From NCBI GenBank assembly GCA_047495785.1, contig JBLDXI010000004.1, positions 1,674,001-1,738,000 on the forward strand: a stretch of 64,000 nucleotides of DNA. The letters run 5' to 3'. The notes beneath the pieces are model-generated. The model did no database searches. It was not told the origin of the DNA and saw only the letters and a program-made list of their open reading frames with translations. The translations under genes and the position numbers were made by a program. This document shows, piece after piece, positions 22,546-35,666 of this stretch; the first letter of the stretch is position 1; each line of letters opens with the position of its first letter. Origin of the DNA: Lepidodermella squamata. Its lineage: Eukaryota > Gastrotricha.

Positions 22546-23182
22546 GGCGATGATCAGGGTCTAGGTACGAAGAAGCTGATGTGAAATCCCGGTGTGGTTT
22601 TTCAAGCTGTGAGAAAACCCACTCGGGTCTTATCGCCACACCCTTCGTCGTTATCTCGGAGATTGTAGAAAACCACGTGCAATACGTTTCAGAATTGCAT
22701 TTACGCGCTGTACCTTCTTGATTACATCGTAATGCTTATTACAGAACAGGAAAACATGCAAAAACCAATTTTCAAATTTCCTAAAATTTCCTGGCCGAAA
22801 ATGACTCTTTCCAAGCAAAAACATGCAACTGCTTCATTTCCCGAATGAGAAGTTCCTAAATTCCACATATTTTTGAAAAATTTCCTGCAGGCCAGGCTCG
22901 CGGTTTTTGCATTTTCCCAGCTCTGAGATATTACATCATGGACTGGTTAATCAGCTCTCACCAAAAAAACCGGGCGTTTTCTACGGCAGAATCGAATTGA
23001 AATTGAACAACGTACTCAAGACAAAATGTCACCTTATTGTTTTGATAAAAAAGATACGGGCTTCTAACTCGATTAAAAATTCATTACAATTAATGAGAAT
23101 ATCAGATCCATATAGACTCAGGAAAGACTAGAAAACGAAAAATCGCTCGAAATTAGAGATGTCAATAACCGTGAGTTTTCAT
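22546..23182. other. Intergenic region between sulfotransferase 2 and inverted adhesion gene
   Basis: No supported gene. Around 22740-22900 are short TTTCCTAAAATTTCCT-type repeats that recur near 62690-62830, suggesting a low-copy interspersed repeat. Confidence 0.4.
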
Positions 23183-26100
23183 TTAGTAGACTAGAATTTC
23201 AGAGAAAGAGACAGACATGGCGCCTGATTTTTCGATGCGAATGTATCGGCCCAGCAATGGAGGCGTGCAGTACATCGTCAGTGCTTGACCGATCACCAAA
23301 TTCGGGAAGCGATAGCCCCGATAGATGTCGCAAATAGGATTGACCGCTGCACTGGCCGAGACATCACCGACTCGGGAGAGGACTTCGTAACTCATCGCAT
23401 TGATTAAATCAACGGTGAAATACGAAACCGTGGGAACTATCTTCGACACATAAATCGACTGGCCAATGTCGATTAGAAACCAAAAATCAGTAGCGTACCC
23501 CCCGCCGCTGCCTGATGGGTAAAATGAGCCATCAGTCATGTTAGCGTTGAGTGAAGCCGGAAACGTCGATGTGACTTTCTTGAAAAGAGCATAATTCGTC
23601 CCAGTTTCTGTGCTAGCTTCAACTTTACAGATCAAAATGATGGCGTCGCGAGTAGCCGATATTACGTTGACATAACGGCCAGATGCGGGTGGGAAACAAG
23701 GCACGGAAAATTTAGCGTCATAAGGAACGTCAGGGTCGCCAACATTGCAGTTCTTCAATACTGCATCAGCGTACGTAGTTGGGATGCTGTCGGACACAGC
23801 GACTCTCAGGTCTGTAATGGCGTATTCAACGTCGGCGTAGGAACAGCCTTTGAAGCTAAACCGTCCAACCGGCTGTAGTGTGTAATCGTCAACGTACAAT
23901 CGGATGGCGAATGCAACTAGCGAGGGTTTAAGGTAGTTGATAAAAGGCTCGGAATTCGGGCCACTAGATGGTCCATCGAATACTCTAATTCTCGATCCAT
24001 TGTTCCCGGTGTAAGCTACCCATTTGCTACTGTCTCCCTTCAGCCGAGATGCTAGGTGGTACTTTTCAATCCAGGCAGCCAGGGTAGCGCTAGATTGAAC
24101 CGCGACAATGTTGATAATTTTCAGCTCTGTGAATGTAATCTGAAAATAAGGCTGCCGATCTGAGGCGAGTGGGATCCAGTCTGAGTTGCCGATGTCATTT
24201 CTGTTCAAATCACTAGGATTTGTTGCACTCGAAGCAGTTTCAACGGACTCGCTATCGTAAAGTTCAATGTTGCAAAATTGATCTAATGAGTTTTGAAACT
24301 CGTTATGGGAAATGAGAAATTAATTATCAAATCTTACGCGCACAGCCTCGAACTCGCCATTTCAAACAGATGTGGCCGCTCCACGATTCAGGATGGAATC
24401 TGAGATGACGGGCTATGATATGAGGCCTTAGGAAGCTCCACTGAGTCGACGTTGAATCGTTGTTTGCAACGAAAATCTATCGAAAATTATTTCATTTTTT
24501 TGATAATTTATTATATGTCGAGTTACTTTAGTGGACAATAGGCCGATGGCTCGATCGTGGAATGTTTTGAAGGAGACGCCATTAGTGCTATACGCCAGTC
24601 GGAAGGTTCGGACGAAGCAGTTGTTCACCGAATCGCCAGATGTCGCAATCGATGTAACGATTTTCTGCTCGTCGAAGTCAAGAGTCAAGAATTCCGTGTT
24701 CGACAAGGTCGCTGGGGTCCAACTGCATGCCAATGAGCCGCGAACATCACCCGCTCCTGGGCAAACGCCATAAGGCGGGGAAGCGGAGGAGTAGTTTGAA
24801 GTGTACGTCCAGGCCGACGTGAATGTCAGGTCGGACTCGCAAACGTGGCCCTCAACTGAAAGCGCAAGAATCTTCATGAATAAAGGTACGTTTTCTCGCT
24901 TACGTGTGTTCGCTGTAGGAATTTGAGTAGCGAGCTCCATGGCTAGGAGTGAATCTACTGTGGTTTGATAGATTGTCAGCAAAGTCATCAGCCCTGTGAA
25001 GTACGCGCTGCTCGAAACATCCTAAGCAAGGCGAATTTTAAAATGTTTGCAAGAATAGGCCTTTCAAAAATGTAAATTCCGTGCTTATTAAATTACTAGA
25101 GGCAGCGCACTATCATTTGTTATCCGGATCATAGCGGAAAATACGCTGTAAAACAGCCCGGAATATTTTCTGCTATCCCGGGCTGTTTGAGCCAGGATAG
25201 CATGATATCCGGGCTGATTTAAACTCAGGTCATGGCTCGAAATTTTGGCAGCATTCACCCCTATTTTCGATTTCTTTGAGCACAAAAACAAAAGTCACGA
25301 AAATACTGAGGCGCCGAAACCCCTGCGACCCCCTAACATTTATTATTTCGTAATTACGAGAAAATTAACAAGGTTGAAGGATTTGCCGCAAAGGCACGGT
25401 TGCAAGCGGACCAAGCCATTTTGGTCGTTGGATCAGATTCGATTCAGCGGAAAATTCACCGGAACTGAGAATTATTGCCGATTGCTTAGAAACTTGAGCC
25501 AGCCGCAACTTACACTCGTTCTTGCTCCGGAGCGGGCTGAGATCAACTCGAGAATCGGTGTGGCGCCAAGATCCAAGAGAATGCTACAGCGAACAGGTCG
25601 CAAGCCGAGATCGTTTCGCTGCCATCGCTGGGTGACTGGCTGGTTGACTGGGAATTCTTCTAGCGCATTAGCAGCTTGGCTTCTAAGCTTGAACGGCCCA
25701 ATGCTGCATTCGTGGTTCGAGATACATACGTTTTTCCCAAATTTGATGCGATCCTTGTTGATGCAGACCGGCGTGAAAAAAGCAGTTTCAAATCGCAGCG
25801 AAAAAACGAAGAATGATTAGCGTTTGAAAATCATTCGCTTTTGCAACTTCAATGCGAAATTTTAAGATGGATTTTTTATTTTCCGTATTTTTCGCTGAAT
25901 TCGACTGAGATGGTACCTCTATTGTAAGGATAATTGGGTATTTCGGGAGGATAGTCGGGATAGTGATCCGGATAACAACTATATCTGGGAGCTTTTACGC
26001 GGATAGGTCAAATATTCGCCTTCAGGCCGCTATTCCGACCTTCGGCTGCGCCTCAGGTCTCCATAGCTGGCCTTCAGGCGAATATTTTCCGCTATCCGCT

Positions 26101-29100
26101 ACAAAGCTCCCAGATATTGTATAATACCAAGTATATCTTGTGTTTTTTGGATCCCCCTGGAAGTCGCACACTTTGTTGTTGTGTACGATATAAAATGGTG
26201 CGTGACACTTGTTGCTGCGTTGCTTGTTGCTCTAGCAACGAAAAGTTATTCGAGGGTAATATTTAAACCAGAAACTTTTCATATCGGATATTTCGTCAAA
26301 TAGAGACAATTCTCAACTCACAAAGGAATGAATGCATTTTTTACGCCCAACGTTGAAGAAGAGCAACGAGCAACGATTCCTAACACCCATATGCGGGCAT
26401 TGAGGACGGCGACGGGCGATCAGCTCCCAAAATTTCCCAACTTGAATAAAAAATTATTTTTCAAAACTTCTGGGCGGCTAAAATTAGCTATTGAAAGATC
26501 ATCAGTTCTTTTCCAGTGTTGTCTATGGCCCTTTCACGTAATCCCTGCTTCTCAGGTTGAGCACACACAATAAAAACTGAGGCTTCCCTACAGCTTGAGC
26601 CTACTTCTACCACTCTGGCTTGACAATTTAGTACATTATATCTTTTTGCAGACGTACGTACCCTTCCTATGACGAGGCTATTCGTGTCACCAGGAATGCA
26701 GTCGCTGAAGTTTTGCGTTGTCCCGGCCACGCCGTCACGGTAGCCAGTGATGCGATGAGCGCCTGCTGTGAAATCGACGTTCAAAAGCAGGTGCTGCCAG
26801 CGATTAACAGCCGCGTTGCCGGCATCGTTTGCTGTCTGCACTCCACCGCAATTCACTGTGTAGGATATCGACATGTCTGCCGAGGTGTAGAGCAGCTGGA
26901 GAACGGGAGTTGTACCCATGGCCAGCTGCAATATTGGCTGGCTGCCAGCTGTGAGATTTGAAAACAGCATTGCGTGAATGGCTATGGTATAGGATGGCAG
27001 AGGGGCAGAGCGGTTGAAGCCGACCTTGTAACCACTGATATATGAAGCAGCACTAAGTGAATTAGCGGCAGCCGGCGAAAATCGAAACACCTCAGTGTTG
27101 CCCGTCGACCAAGGGAACGCAGCTCCACGAAGGGACGACCCAGTCGCAGTAAGAACATTACTTGCACCATCGACCGTCGACAGGCCGTTGTTGTAGTCGA
27201 AAGGCGTTGATAGGACGGCTTTCATTGTGCTAGTAATTGGGCATCGCCTCGAGGAATAGGCGAATCTTCGCGTGAACACTACTGCGCTATACAGTTGCAC
27301 ACACGCATAGCTCGCCGGCTGGCTGTTTGCACCTCCGATTCTGAAATACGTCGCATCAGTTTGCAGTCCAAAGCCGTCACAGCGTTTTGACCACGAAGTA
27401 ACGAATTCGCCCTCTTGAACGAGATAGGCAGTAGCTGTCCCTATTCTGTACTGAAATCCAACATAGTTCCACTGATTCAGTAGTAGTTTTATCGGGGAAG
27501 TTAGCGTGAAAGGCGTTGTTCCGCCTCTGCAATTAGCGACGAGTTGAAGGTAGCCGGTCGATGATGACCTTAATCCGACGTCAAAAGCTGTTGAATTCAA
27601 CGAATCCGTCCAGCCCATCAACAATCCGCCAAAACTAGCCGGTTTGAAATGAAACAGGAGGGTAACTGACTTGAGAACGACGGTGAAGCGGCTAGCATCA
27701 GAGTTTATCCAAAGATAATCCGTGGGAGAATTGAGCTTCATCGCGCTAAACACATAGAAAAAAGCAATATTGTTTCGGCGCAAGTTTAATTTGATTTACG
27801 TGTTGCTGTAGCTGAGCACATTGTCACACGTCGGGCTTCCAACCGCTGTAAAAACATTGCTTGGTGTGAAGAGATCAGCCAGGTTGCAGGCTAACGGATA
27901 TAGCACAGAAGGCATCGGGGCTGCAAATTGTGACTAACTACTTGTAATAAAGTGCCTCAGAGCAAGAACTCACGAGTCCAAGGAGCTTGAGCACTTTGAT
28001 CAATCTCAGCGTTGTCCAACGCCCGTTTGTAGATCTGGATGTGGGCTAGCCTCCCTGTCCATGCGCCTCCCACCACCAGGTATGCATTCACTTTTACGGC
28101 AGTCGATGTGAAGCAGTTGACCGCGAGAATGCCTCGCAGGATGCGATCGATGAAGGCGCGAGCGATACCCGAGCGGCAGTCGAATGTCACAGCGGTGTGA
28201 ACCCAGCGATTTTTATCGATGATTGCGTAACCATGGATTTTAGGGAAACTCGCAGAGTCGTTGCATGCCCGAGATTGATCCACCTGAAATGTTCCAGTAT
28301 CGTTTATCCAAATTCGCATACACATACTAGGGAAAAAGAGAAATTATTTGTCAATACACAAGCTCGAAGAAGCCTCTGGAGAAGCTTTATACAACTTGAA
28401 ATTTTTTATTCATGAAAATCGTATCAGTGATTCTATACAACCTAAAAAAGCGGTCGACACTGTGAATAAAACCCTTTTGATGCGAAGCACCGAAATTCAC
28501 AAAATTGCGAATGGGAAAAAGTTGCTGTTTTGCTAAAATGACTAGTGATTTCAGGTCACTCCAAAACCTTTCAAAATTGATAAAACAGTGGGATTAATTC
28601 TCATTTTGGTGTTAGGCCTAGCTGAGCCGTGAGGATAATCCCCCTAGGCTCCCGGAAAGTCGCACACTGACTGAACTCTGGTCGTCAGCCGTCCCCTGAA
28701 CCCTCACGGGTACGGCTTGTAACATTTCCAGCGTTGAATTTATTACCAAATTATCCCAATCAAATCCAGGCCGCTACTCTTAAGACCCAGCCTCTAACCG
28801 TAACCTTAACCCTAACCTTAACCAGTTGAATGAATGAATAAAATGGTTAGGTAGTTATTGAACTAGATGAAAGATGGTACCGCATTGAGTTTTCCCCCAC
28901 AAGCTTCCCATACTATGACTTACTTTCCTTGAGTAGAGCTGACCAAATTGAGAATGCCGCTCGTGTGCCACACCCATGCTGAAAATGTCCAGCCGTTCTT
29001 TTTGTCAACAGCCAAATTATCCATGGGCAGAAACATTTTGCCAGAGCCGGACCAAACGAGGGCTGACAAAGGTCGCCCAGTAACACCTGTGCTGAATGTC

Positions 29101-30764
29101 AGCCCGGTTGAGTAGACGCCGTTGTTGCCATTGCCGCTGAGATCGTCAGCTCGACGCAGGATGTCAAGAGGCCAATAGCCATCTGGCACGAGGGTGAATT
29201 TCGGGTCGAGTTGCGGGGTCGTAATTTCCACAGACGTGATAGTTTTCGTCTCGCCCAAATCGATCGTAACGTAAGATCGCTGGAAAGGTTCCCCATTACC
29301 TGTTCGCAGCTTCGTGCAGTTTGTGAAACTTCTCTCTCGGATAACACGGTCGCCAGTCAAAACTGAGGCATCTGGGAGCCCAAGCAATGCATCGGTCGCT
29401 AGGGAATACGCTTTGGCGATGGAAGCATTGAAAGCAATATTCGGTGTATACCTCGGGATAGTTCTACAGCCAAGCAGCTCGATTTTGTAACAAGGCCTCG
29501 CGCCAGAGAATGAAATCGGCTCAATCCTGAAGTATTGCGCAACAATCGGCCTCGGGAATACAACTGTTACGATGGTCAACGCGTCAACGTTACCCGTTAA
29601 AGCAGCTTGGCCATTATTTTCCTGCAACTCAGCCCAGTTATTACTCGACCCAGCCTTGTAGCTCAAGGTGAACACTTTGACCCAAGAATTAAGCATGGCG
29701 CAGCCCTGAATTTGAACAGCAGTTACCACGGTCTGTTTTCTCAGGTCGATTATCAAAGGCATGCTGTTAGCATGCACAGCCAGGCCCCAGTTCAGCCGCG
29801 AGTAATACGGCTTTGCTACTGCAACAGTTTCGGTCGAAAGTTGGGAATCTTCAATTTCATTAGCTTCCATGCCCAGCGGCTCGAAGCACTGAGCTGGAGA
29901 GCCCTTAACTGCTACTTTCGCTTTGCTTGCAACACCCGTTCTATTTTCGAATGTGTTTGTAAATCTGACATGCTTTGTGAGAACCGGTCGGAAAGGCGTG
30001 AATATCGTAGTCTTGCCTTCGATAGCATCCCATAGCCTGTTCTGTCCATGGCCGTTATCAATCGCTTGGAAGGCTAATCCATCAAAACTCCACTCCAATT
30101 TCAGCTTAAATAAACAATTTGCGCAGTAAAGCTGGAATTCCGTCATCCAAACAAAGCGTTGGAGATCGATTTTAAACCAAGAACCAACGGGAGGAATGGT
30201 GGCGAACCCGAAATAATGCGGATGATTTTCGTAGAGATGGCCGAGCGGCGCCTTCTCGTCGCCCATGACAGAGCTCGAAGAGTAACCAAAGTCAGTTACG
30301 TAAGAATTATCAAAGTCAACGATTTCACCGCCTGAAACTTGCTGCAGCAAACTAAGCGATGTCCAAGCTGACTTGAGTATTGCATCCCATGTCGCAGTTA
30401 CAGCACAAGATCTCGTCGAACACTGGCGCGATTTCTTCATGAGACCCTGCGATGCCACTGAGAACGATGTTGCGCCTGCATTTGCTAGGACCTGAGCTAT
30501 CGTCGAGCCAGGCAAGTCGAAGCTCCATAGGTAGCACGTTTGGTTAGTCGCCGTGAATTGGCCAGATCTGCAGAGATCGTTCGAATTACACGAGGCCATG
30601 CAGGTTACGGCGGATGGAACGGAGCTTAAATTTCCGACGAGGTGGATCGAGAGGTTGTAGCCAGGTGTAACTGGGCCGATAGCCATTCCCGAATATATGT
30701 TGTAGTGATAACCTCCAGCAGCAACGTTGTGGCATAGCGCTGCCGTTATTACAAGCAAAATCAT
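23183..30764 (-). CDS. Large secreted PAN / F5-8C / LamG adhesion protein, inverted copy 2
   Basis: Inverted paralogue of the gene at 13667-19691, with the same eight exons: 30764-28924, 28326-27974, 27920-27800, 27745-26662, 25021-24904, 24855-24527, 24476-24338, 24282-23183. Joined, they encode 1694 codons. Start chosen at 30764 because it aligns with the signal peptide of copy 1; the frame is open 23 codons upstream. Domain order is the same: signal peptide, PAN/apple-like, F5/8C, LamG, F5/8C. Differences are mostly substitutions, so both copies look under constraint. Two introns have grown by insertion (28327-28923, ~600 nt versus 57 nt; 25022-26661, ~1.6 kb versus 439 nt). Function is inferred from modules only. 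Confidence 0.85.
25117..25978. mobile_element. TIR element inserted in an intron of adhesion copy 2
   Basis: Bounded by the inverted repeat GTTATCCGGATCA (25117-25129 and, in reverse complement, 25966-25978). It lies in intron 4 of the minus-strand gene, which is ~1.2 kb longer than in copy 1. An unrecognised plus-strand open frame of 191 codons occupies 25245-25820; I cannot assign it to a transposase family. No clear target duplication. Internal CCGGGCTG/CAGCCCGG repeats near 25160-25220. Confidence 0.5.
25981..26116. repeat. Inverted repeat / stem-loop next to the TIR element
   Basis: Arms ATATCTGGGAGCTTTTACGC... (25981-26006) and its near-complement ending ...GCTCCCAGATAT (26092-26116), with a GC-rich middle that also folds (AGGC/GCCT runs). 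Immediately right of the TIR element, so it may be a separate small foldback. Confidence 0.5.
28327..28923 (-). other. Enlarged first intron of adhesion copy 2
   Basis: About 540 nt longer than the same intron in copy 1. It includes a GGAAAGTCGCACACTG-type motif (about 28653-28668) related to GGAAGTCGCACACT at 26158-26172, and short CCTTAACCCTAACC runs (28800-28822). No coding sequence supported. Confidence 0.5.
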
Positions 30765-30833
30765 GTTTATGGATTTGATATTATTTTGGTGATAATCAGT
30801 GAACAAGCCCGACTTAACATTGATTTCTTTCAC

Positions 30834-32145
30834 ATTTTCTTATGCGTGAAGTTATTTTTCTGAACTCAGTTGTAGGTATTAATTTGCTTCAGCTTTCTCG
30901 TTGCTTCACAGCAACGAATCTTTGTGGACATCTGAAAATCTGCGGCGCACGGATGAATAATTTAGTGGCCACGAAGCTCGCCCACGCCTTTCCGGTGTGA
31001 GAATTCGGCCTTACGCGTTTGCTCGCAGCCATGGTACATTTTTTATGCAAAAACTCACAGCGCTGATCAAATTCCGTCTTCTCAGCTTGAAGAAAGGCGA
31101 AGTTTGCCAGAGATAACAGTGGAAAGCATTCGGATGATTCAAATTTTAGGATGATCTTCCACATAACGGAATTAGAGCTTAAACGCGCTTTCGTTCATTA
31201 CCTCGAGGAAGCCCATATGTATTATGTTCAGGGGCCTGTGGTTAGCTTCACCTGGCAACATTTTCAGCGACGTGGATTACGTTGATTATTAATTCGAACA
31301 TGTTTCTCAACCCGCTTCCTGTCGTTCGAAACTATTTCTAGCGAATGTATAATTGCGAAAAAAACGTATATTCGATCGATGACCGACGTACGATTCTGTT
31401 TTGACATAGACCCGCCCTTTTCACAACGGGAAAATATCGCACAGGCAGACTAAGCCGCAGGAGTCGTCTGTATTGAAGCTTCTTCAAATAATGAAGTTGA
31501 ACTGTTAAGTATCCCTCGGTATACAAGTATGCAGCTCTGTTCTCATAATAGCGCTGCCATTCACAAGGTCAGTCAGAGCGCGAAGTACGGGGGAATGAAG
31601 GGTATCGCATCCCCCAGTTCGGCAGGCCAGATTGGATAGTGGAAAACCCCCCAAAAAACCACAAGGGGGCCCCCTGGTCACAAAATTTGGGACCGGAAAT
31701 ACCCCCTAGTTCAAAGATCCTATGTACTCGCGAACTGAGCATTTGGAAAGTTTAACATTCGAACGCTGGAGTGAGGGACAGAAGCACAAATTTTAGGGAA
31801 ACCTCGACTTTGAGTATTTTCAACCTCAGAAAATATTTACATGACCTTCGATTCATAGAGCGAAGTAGGACCGCAGAACTGGTAGAGATTACAGAAATCG
31901 ACATAAGAGTCCCCCTTCTGGTCTTAGGATGAGTTCACCGTACATACCGATGGACAGGTAGGGATGATCCCTACCATCCCTAGCGGTACTTCGCTCTCTT
32001 CAATTCAGTGTGCTTCAATTCAATGTTATACGAATTTGTTGAAATCATTGGTAATTCGAATTGGCAGTTGGCAGGTCGAAGAGCTAAAATCATTCAGCAA
32101 ATACAAAACTGATAATGCTTTATTTTGTTTCAGCGATCATTCGCA
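30834..32145. other. Intergenic region upstream of adhesion copy 2
   Basis: 30905-31070 mirrors the region upstream of copy 1. Around 31640-31690 is the CCCCCAAAAAACCACAAGGGGG motif related to 11230-11251. Nothing else supported. Confidence 0.4.
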
Positions 32146-32437
32146 GGGTATAATGAATTCTGGCGGCAGATTGTCGGCGATATACTTCTCAAAATCAGCC
32201 AAAAGCTGTGGGTCTTAGAAGCGATTGCGCCAGCATCTTTAGCGAAAACCCCGGTCTGCTTCGCTCCAGCTCAGTTGTTAACTTCGTTGTTTCGCGTTTT
32301 CGTCAAGCTTGTAAGCTCGCGAATTCTTTCAACAGTTGCATCGTCCAACTCCTTGCCAAGATAGGTAGCAACCTGCCGAATAGCACCAGCTGGGTCCTTT
32401 TTCACATCTTCATATCGAAGGATCAAAATGTCCCTGT
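32146..32437 (-). pseudogene. Sulfotransferase C-terminal fragment
   Basis: On the minus strand this matches the last ~100 codons of the sulfotransferase at 21652-22545 (ILILRYEDVKKDP, PASAIRQVATYLGK, FSKM/VNNW regions), with the 5' two-thirds missing, a deletion in the segment before the RKGE motif and an internal frame break. It sits upstream of adhesion copy 2 in the same position as the intact sulfotransferase upstream of copy 1, so it is the decayed partner in the inverted duplication. Confidence 0.75.
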
Positions 32438-32724
32438 TCACATCAAGAATGACGATTTGTTGATGATAATTTTGCCTTTTTCCAAGTTCCGATTCGGCGA
32501 ATCATTTCCTGAACCTGTGATAGGGTTTTGTTTGTTTTTTTCGTGGCAAAAACAATTAAGAATCTGCATTGGTTATTACTGCCGAAACAAAATGATCGAT
32601 GTTGAATCAACAGGAACCTGCTGAGCAGTTTCCGTTCGTGGTGCCTGGTTGATTTCGATATTACATCGCAATAAAAAATGCAGCCATTTATGGAATTCAC
32701 TCTACGAGTTTTCTGGAAACAAAA

Positions 32725-35666
32725 ATGTTACGATTGGCGATTGCAGCTGCTGTTTTGTCGAGTGGCTTCGCCGCTTTCATGAAGACCGTGCCAACAGCCT
32801 TCTGGCCGCTGCGTGACTATCAAGGGCTGTACGACTACAGCGGCAATGGTATCCATGGCGTGAACCCGAGATCTCCCATCTACGACTCAAAGGTTCCGAT
32901 GCCAGACGGGAAAGCCTCGCCGTTGCAACTCGGACCAGATGCTAACAATTACGTCAAATTCACCGACCAGCAACGGCTGAATTTGGGCGCTAAGAACGCT
33001 TGGACCTGCGCGCTGTTCTTCAAAGCCAACACGCCCGCTGCTATGACCATTTTTGAGTACAGTTCTAACCAACCAGAGACCCGTGGATTAGTTTTAGGGG
33101 TTAATTACAAGGACGGTGTTGCCACACGCGACTACCTCTTCGCCCAGATTGACGCTAGCACTCCCAGTTTCGGCGCGTGGTGCACAGTTATTAACTGGCG
33201 ATTCGTTGCCATCTCATTTAACGGCTCCCATTACAACTTGTTTTGCGATACAAAACTTGCGAGCAGCCAGCCGTACAGTAACATTGGAGCTGATACAGCA
33301 ACTGGCGAACTGTTCCTAGGCAGCAGGCAGGGTTATGACACCACTGCCGCGGCGTATGCATTTTGGTTCTCGATCTGGCCGTACGCGCTCAGCGTCGACG
33401 ATTTGCTGTTGTTGAAGCAGCGTGGTACTGAGGCCGTTTTCTTCGATTTGCCGAAAATTCCTGGAAAATCGACGCTATTCAATCCGGATGTTTTCTACCT
33501 CGACGTCATTGGCTTACGTGAGTTATCTTTGTCCGATTGCATTTCATGCCATCCCTCGCGTGAATTATTCAGGAAAACCGCTTTGGAAAGTGAGCTGCGA
33601 CGCAAACGTGAATTCGGGCGGGGCGATATCGGCTTTCCCTATAGCGGAGGAAGGCAAATTGGCTGTACTCTACAGCTCAAAATTGCCGACGAGTCAGAAG
33701 AGGGACGGCGCCTATTTCGAGATTCAAATCAAGACTAATCCCACGCGAACTACTGGCGATGATGGCTACGCAATCTATATCGTGAAAGCCTCCAGTTTGG
33801 CAATAAAGCCAGGTAAAAATGCCGAATAAAATGAAATATCTTTCTACTCTTAATGCAGGTGATTGCCAGGTTTTCAGCAATTACGGACTCCGAAACGAGA
33901 GTGGCGTACTTCAAGCTGGCTTTCGGATCCGCCACTTCAAGGCTCTGATCCACGTCAACCTATTTAATAGCACAACTGACAGTCGAATGTGGCAGGATTT
34001 CAATAAGTTCGGTCTGCAAGCAATTAGTTCAAATTCGTTGTATGGCATCATCGGCATGAACTGTGTGGGTCCAACTCGACCCGCTAATTTGACCTACACC
34101 ATAAGTCTGATCGATGATAACATTATTGTTTCTCTTATCGAAAATCGTGACAACAAAAACAAGCAAACTTGCGCGTCGATCCGCAACCCTGCACTCTATA
34201 ATTACCTGAAAAGTGGGGAATACACAATTGCGGTTGCGGTTGGGAATTTGGTGTTGGATGCTGCAAGTAGAGCCGAAGTTATCAGCATCACCCATTCGAT
34301 AATCGCAAGTGATACAACTTCCTCGACTTCTACAACATCAGCTTCGACTCTTTCGACTAAAGTAGATACCACTGGTACGACTGCATTATCCACACAGGCA
34401 ACGAGTACTTTTACGAGTCAAACCAAAACAACATCTGATACCAGGATGCCCGAAACCTCGACAGTGACAGTGACGAGTATTCCTACTGGCGAAATGTCTA
34501 CAGTCGATGGTACATCCAGTTCAAGCCGAACTTCTTTTGTTAGTCCAATTGATGAAATTGATATGGAAGCCATCTATCTAGCCTTTGAAGCTAGGTTTGA
34601 GAACCTAACTTTCCCAATCCCGCCTACACCCAAACCAAGCTCAAATCTAACAACTGATGAGCTCATCTGGTGGTGTCCTGATCTATCTCCAATCAATCGT
34701 AGCCCATCACCAGTGCATCTACCTCTAAGACTTACTTTCACGTTGGATCGTCTTGCGAAGATCGATGAGGTTGGCAAGAAATTCTCAGCAACTGGCCAAT
34801 TGTACACGCGATGGATGGTCGTGCGATGCCGCTTCAACGAGTCCTACACGTTTGATCGTCTGAAAATTCTCGATCTCACTTCGATCTGGCACCCTGAGAT
34901 AGAGTTCAAAAACGCTGCGAGTGATTTCGGAATGACATCAGATTCCATTGGCAACTACATGGAGTTGTATTTGAATCGAACCGAAGAGAATGCAACATTG
35001 TGGCCGCTCTACTTCTACTGGAAACAGTTCGGCCTGTTCGAGGCCAGCTGCGATTTCAATCTCGAGCGATTTCCGTTTGATACCCAGAAGTGCGAAATCA
35101 TCTTCAGAGTTCAACAGCCTTTAAATTTAGTCACTATTACCAAGGCGAATCTTTCGAGGATAGCGATGGATAGCGAGTCGATCAGTACCTTAGAAGAATG
35201 GCGAGTCCATCCGATCGGCTACAACATCGAAATGGTCCGAAATGGTGATTTGGCATCCAGCCAAGTCGTGTTTTCGCTCGAACTACGCCGCAAGCCAGAC
35301 TACTTCATGTTCAACCTGCTCGGGCCGTGCTTCGTGTTGACTCTTCTCGCGTTCAGTACGATCCTCCTGCCGCCGAGCAACAGCGACCGTGTTTGCTTCA
35401 ACGTGTACCTGCTGCTTGCTTACACAGCATCGATCGGACCGTTGGCGGCGAAGATTCCGCGATCCAATCAACGCGTGCTTATCTCGGATCTCATCATGTC
35501 ACTGGAGGCCGTTAGCCTGCTGCTAACAACTGAGAGTTTGGTTGTATTCTGGCTTAGCCAACGCAAATCGAAGGCGCATTTGTGTCGAAGAATTGACGTG
35601 GTTTGCTACGGCATCCTGTTGCTAGCTGTGTCTGGTATCGTTGTCTACTGCGCAAAACAAGCCTAG
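32725..35666 (+). CDS. LamG-stalk-Cys-loop ligand-gated ion channel, copy A
   Basis: A predicted pentameric channel subunit with an added lectin-like N terminus. Exons 32725-33517, 33573-33812, 33859-35666 give 946 codons. Order: signal peptide (1-17); LamG/ConA-like domain opening FWPLRDYQG (about 22-245); a second beta-rich region (about 265-480) I cannot name; a Ser/Thr-rich stalk (about 494-578); then a full Cys-loop channel unit. The Cys-loop is C742-C756 with 13 residues between and FPFD inside. Four membrane segments lie at about 825-848, 855-878, 886-910 and 923-942. M2 has Asp at -1', Arg at 0' and Leu at 9', as in cation channels; 2' is Cys and 17' is Pro. The M3-M4 loop is only about 12 residues. 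No vicinal Cys pair in loop C, so not an alpha-type acetylcholine site. Ligand unknown. Confidence 0.88.

Larger units (their letters stand above)
23183..32437 (-). repeat. Right arm of the large inverted gene duplication
   Basis: Reverse-complement counterpart of 11913-19691: the adhesion gene (23183-30764), its upstream region and, further out, a C-terminal sulfotransferase fragment (32146-32437), in the same relative order and orientation as the left arm. Insertions in two introns make the arm longer. Confidence 0.85.

Noticed and set aside
25245-25820. 191-codon plus-strand open frame
   Set aside because: Lies in a TIR element inside an intron of the minus-strand gene. No motif of a transposase or host family was recognised, so not called as a gene.
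28797-28822. CCTTAACCCTAACCTTAACC run resembling telomere repeats
   Set aside because: Only about three imperfect units inside an intron; not an interstitial telomere array of any length.
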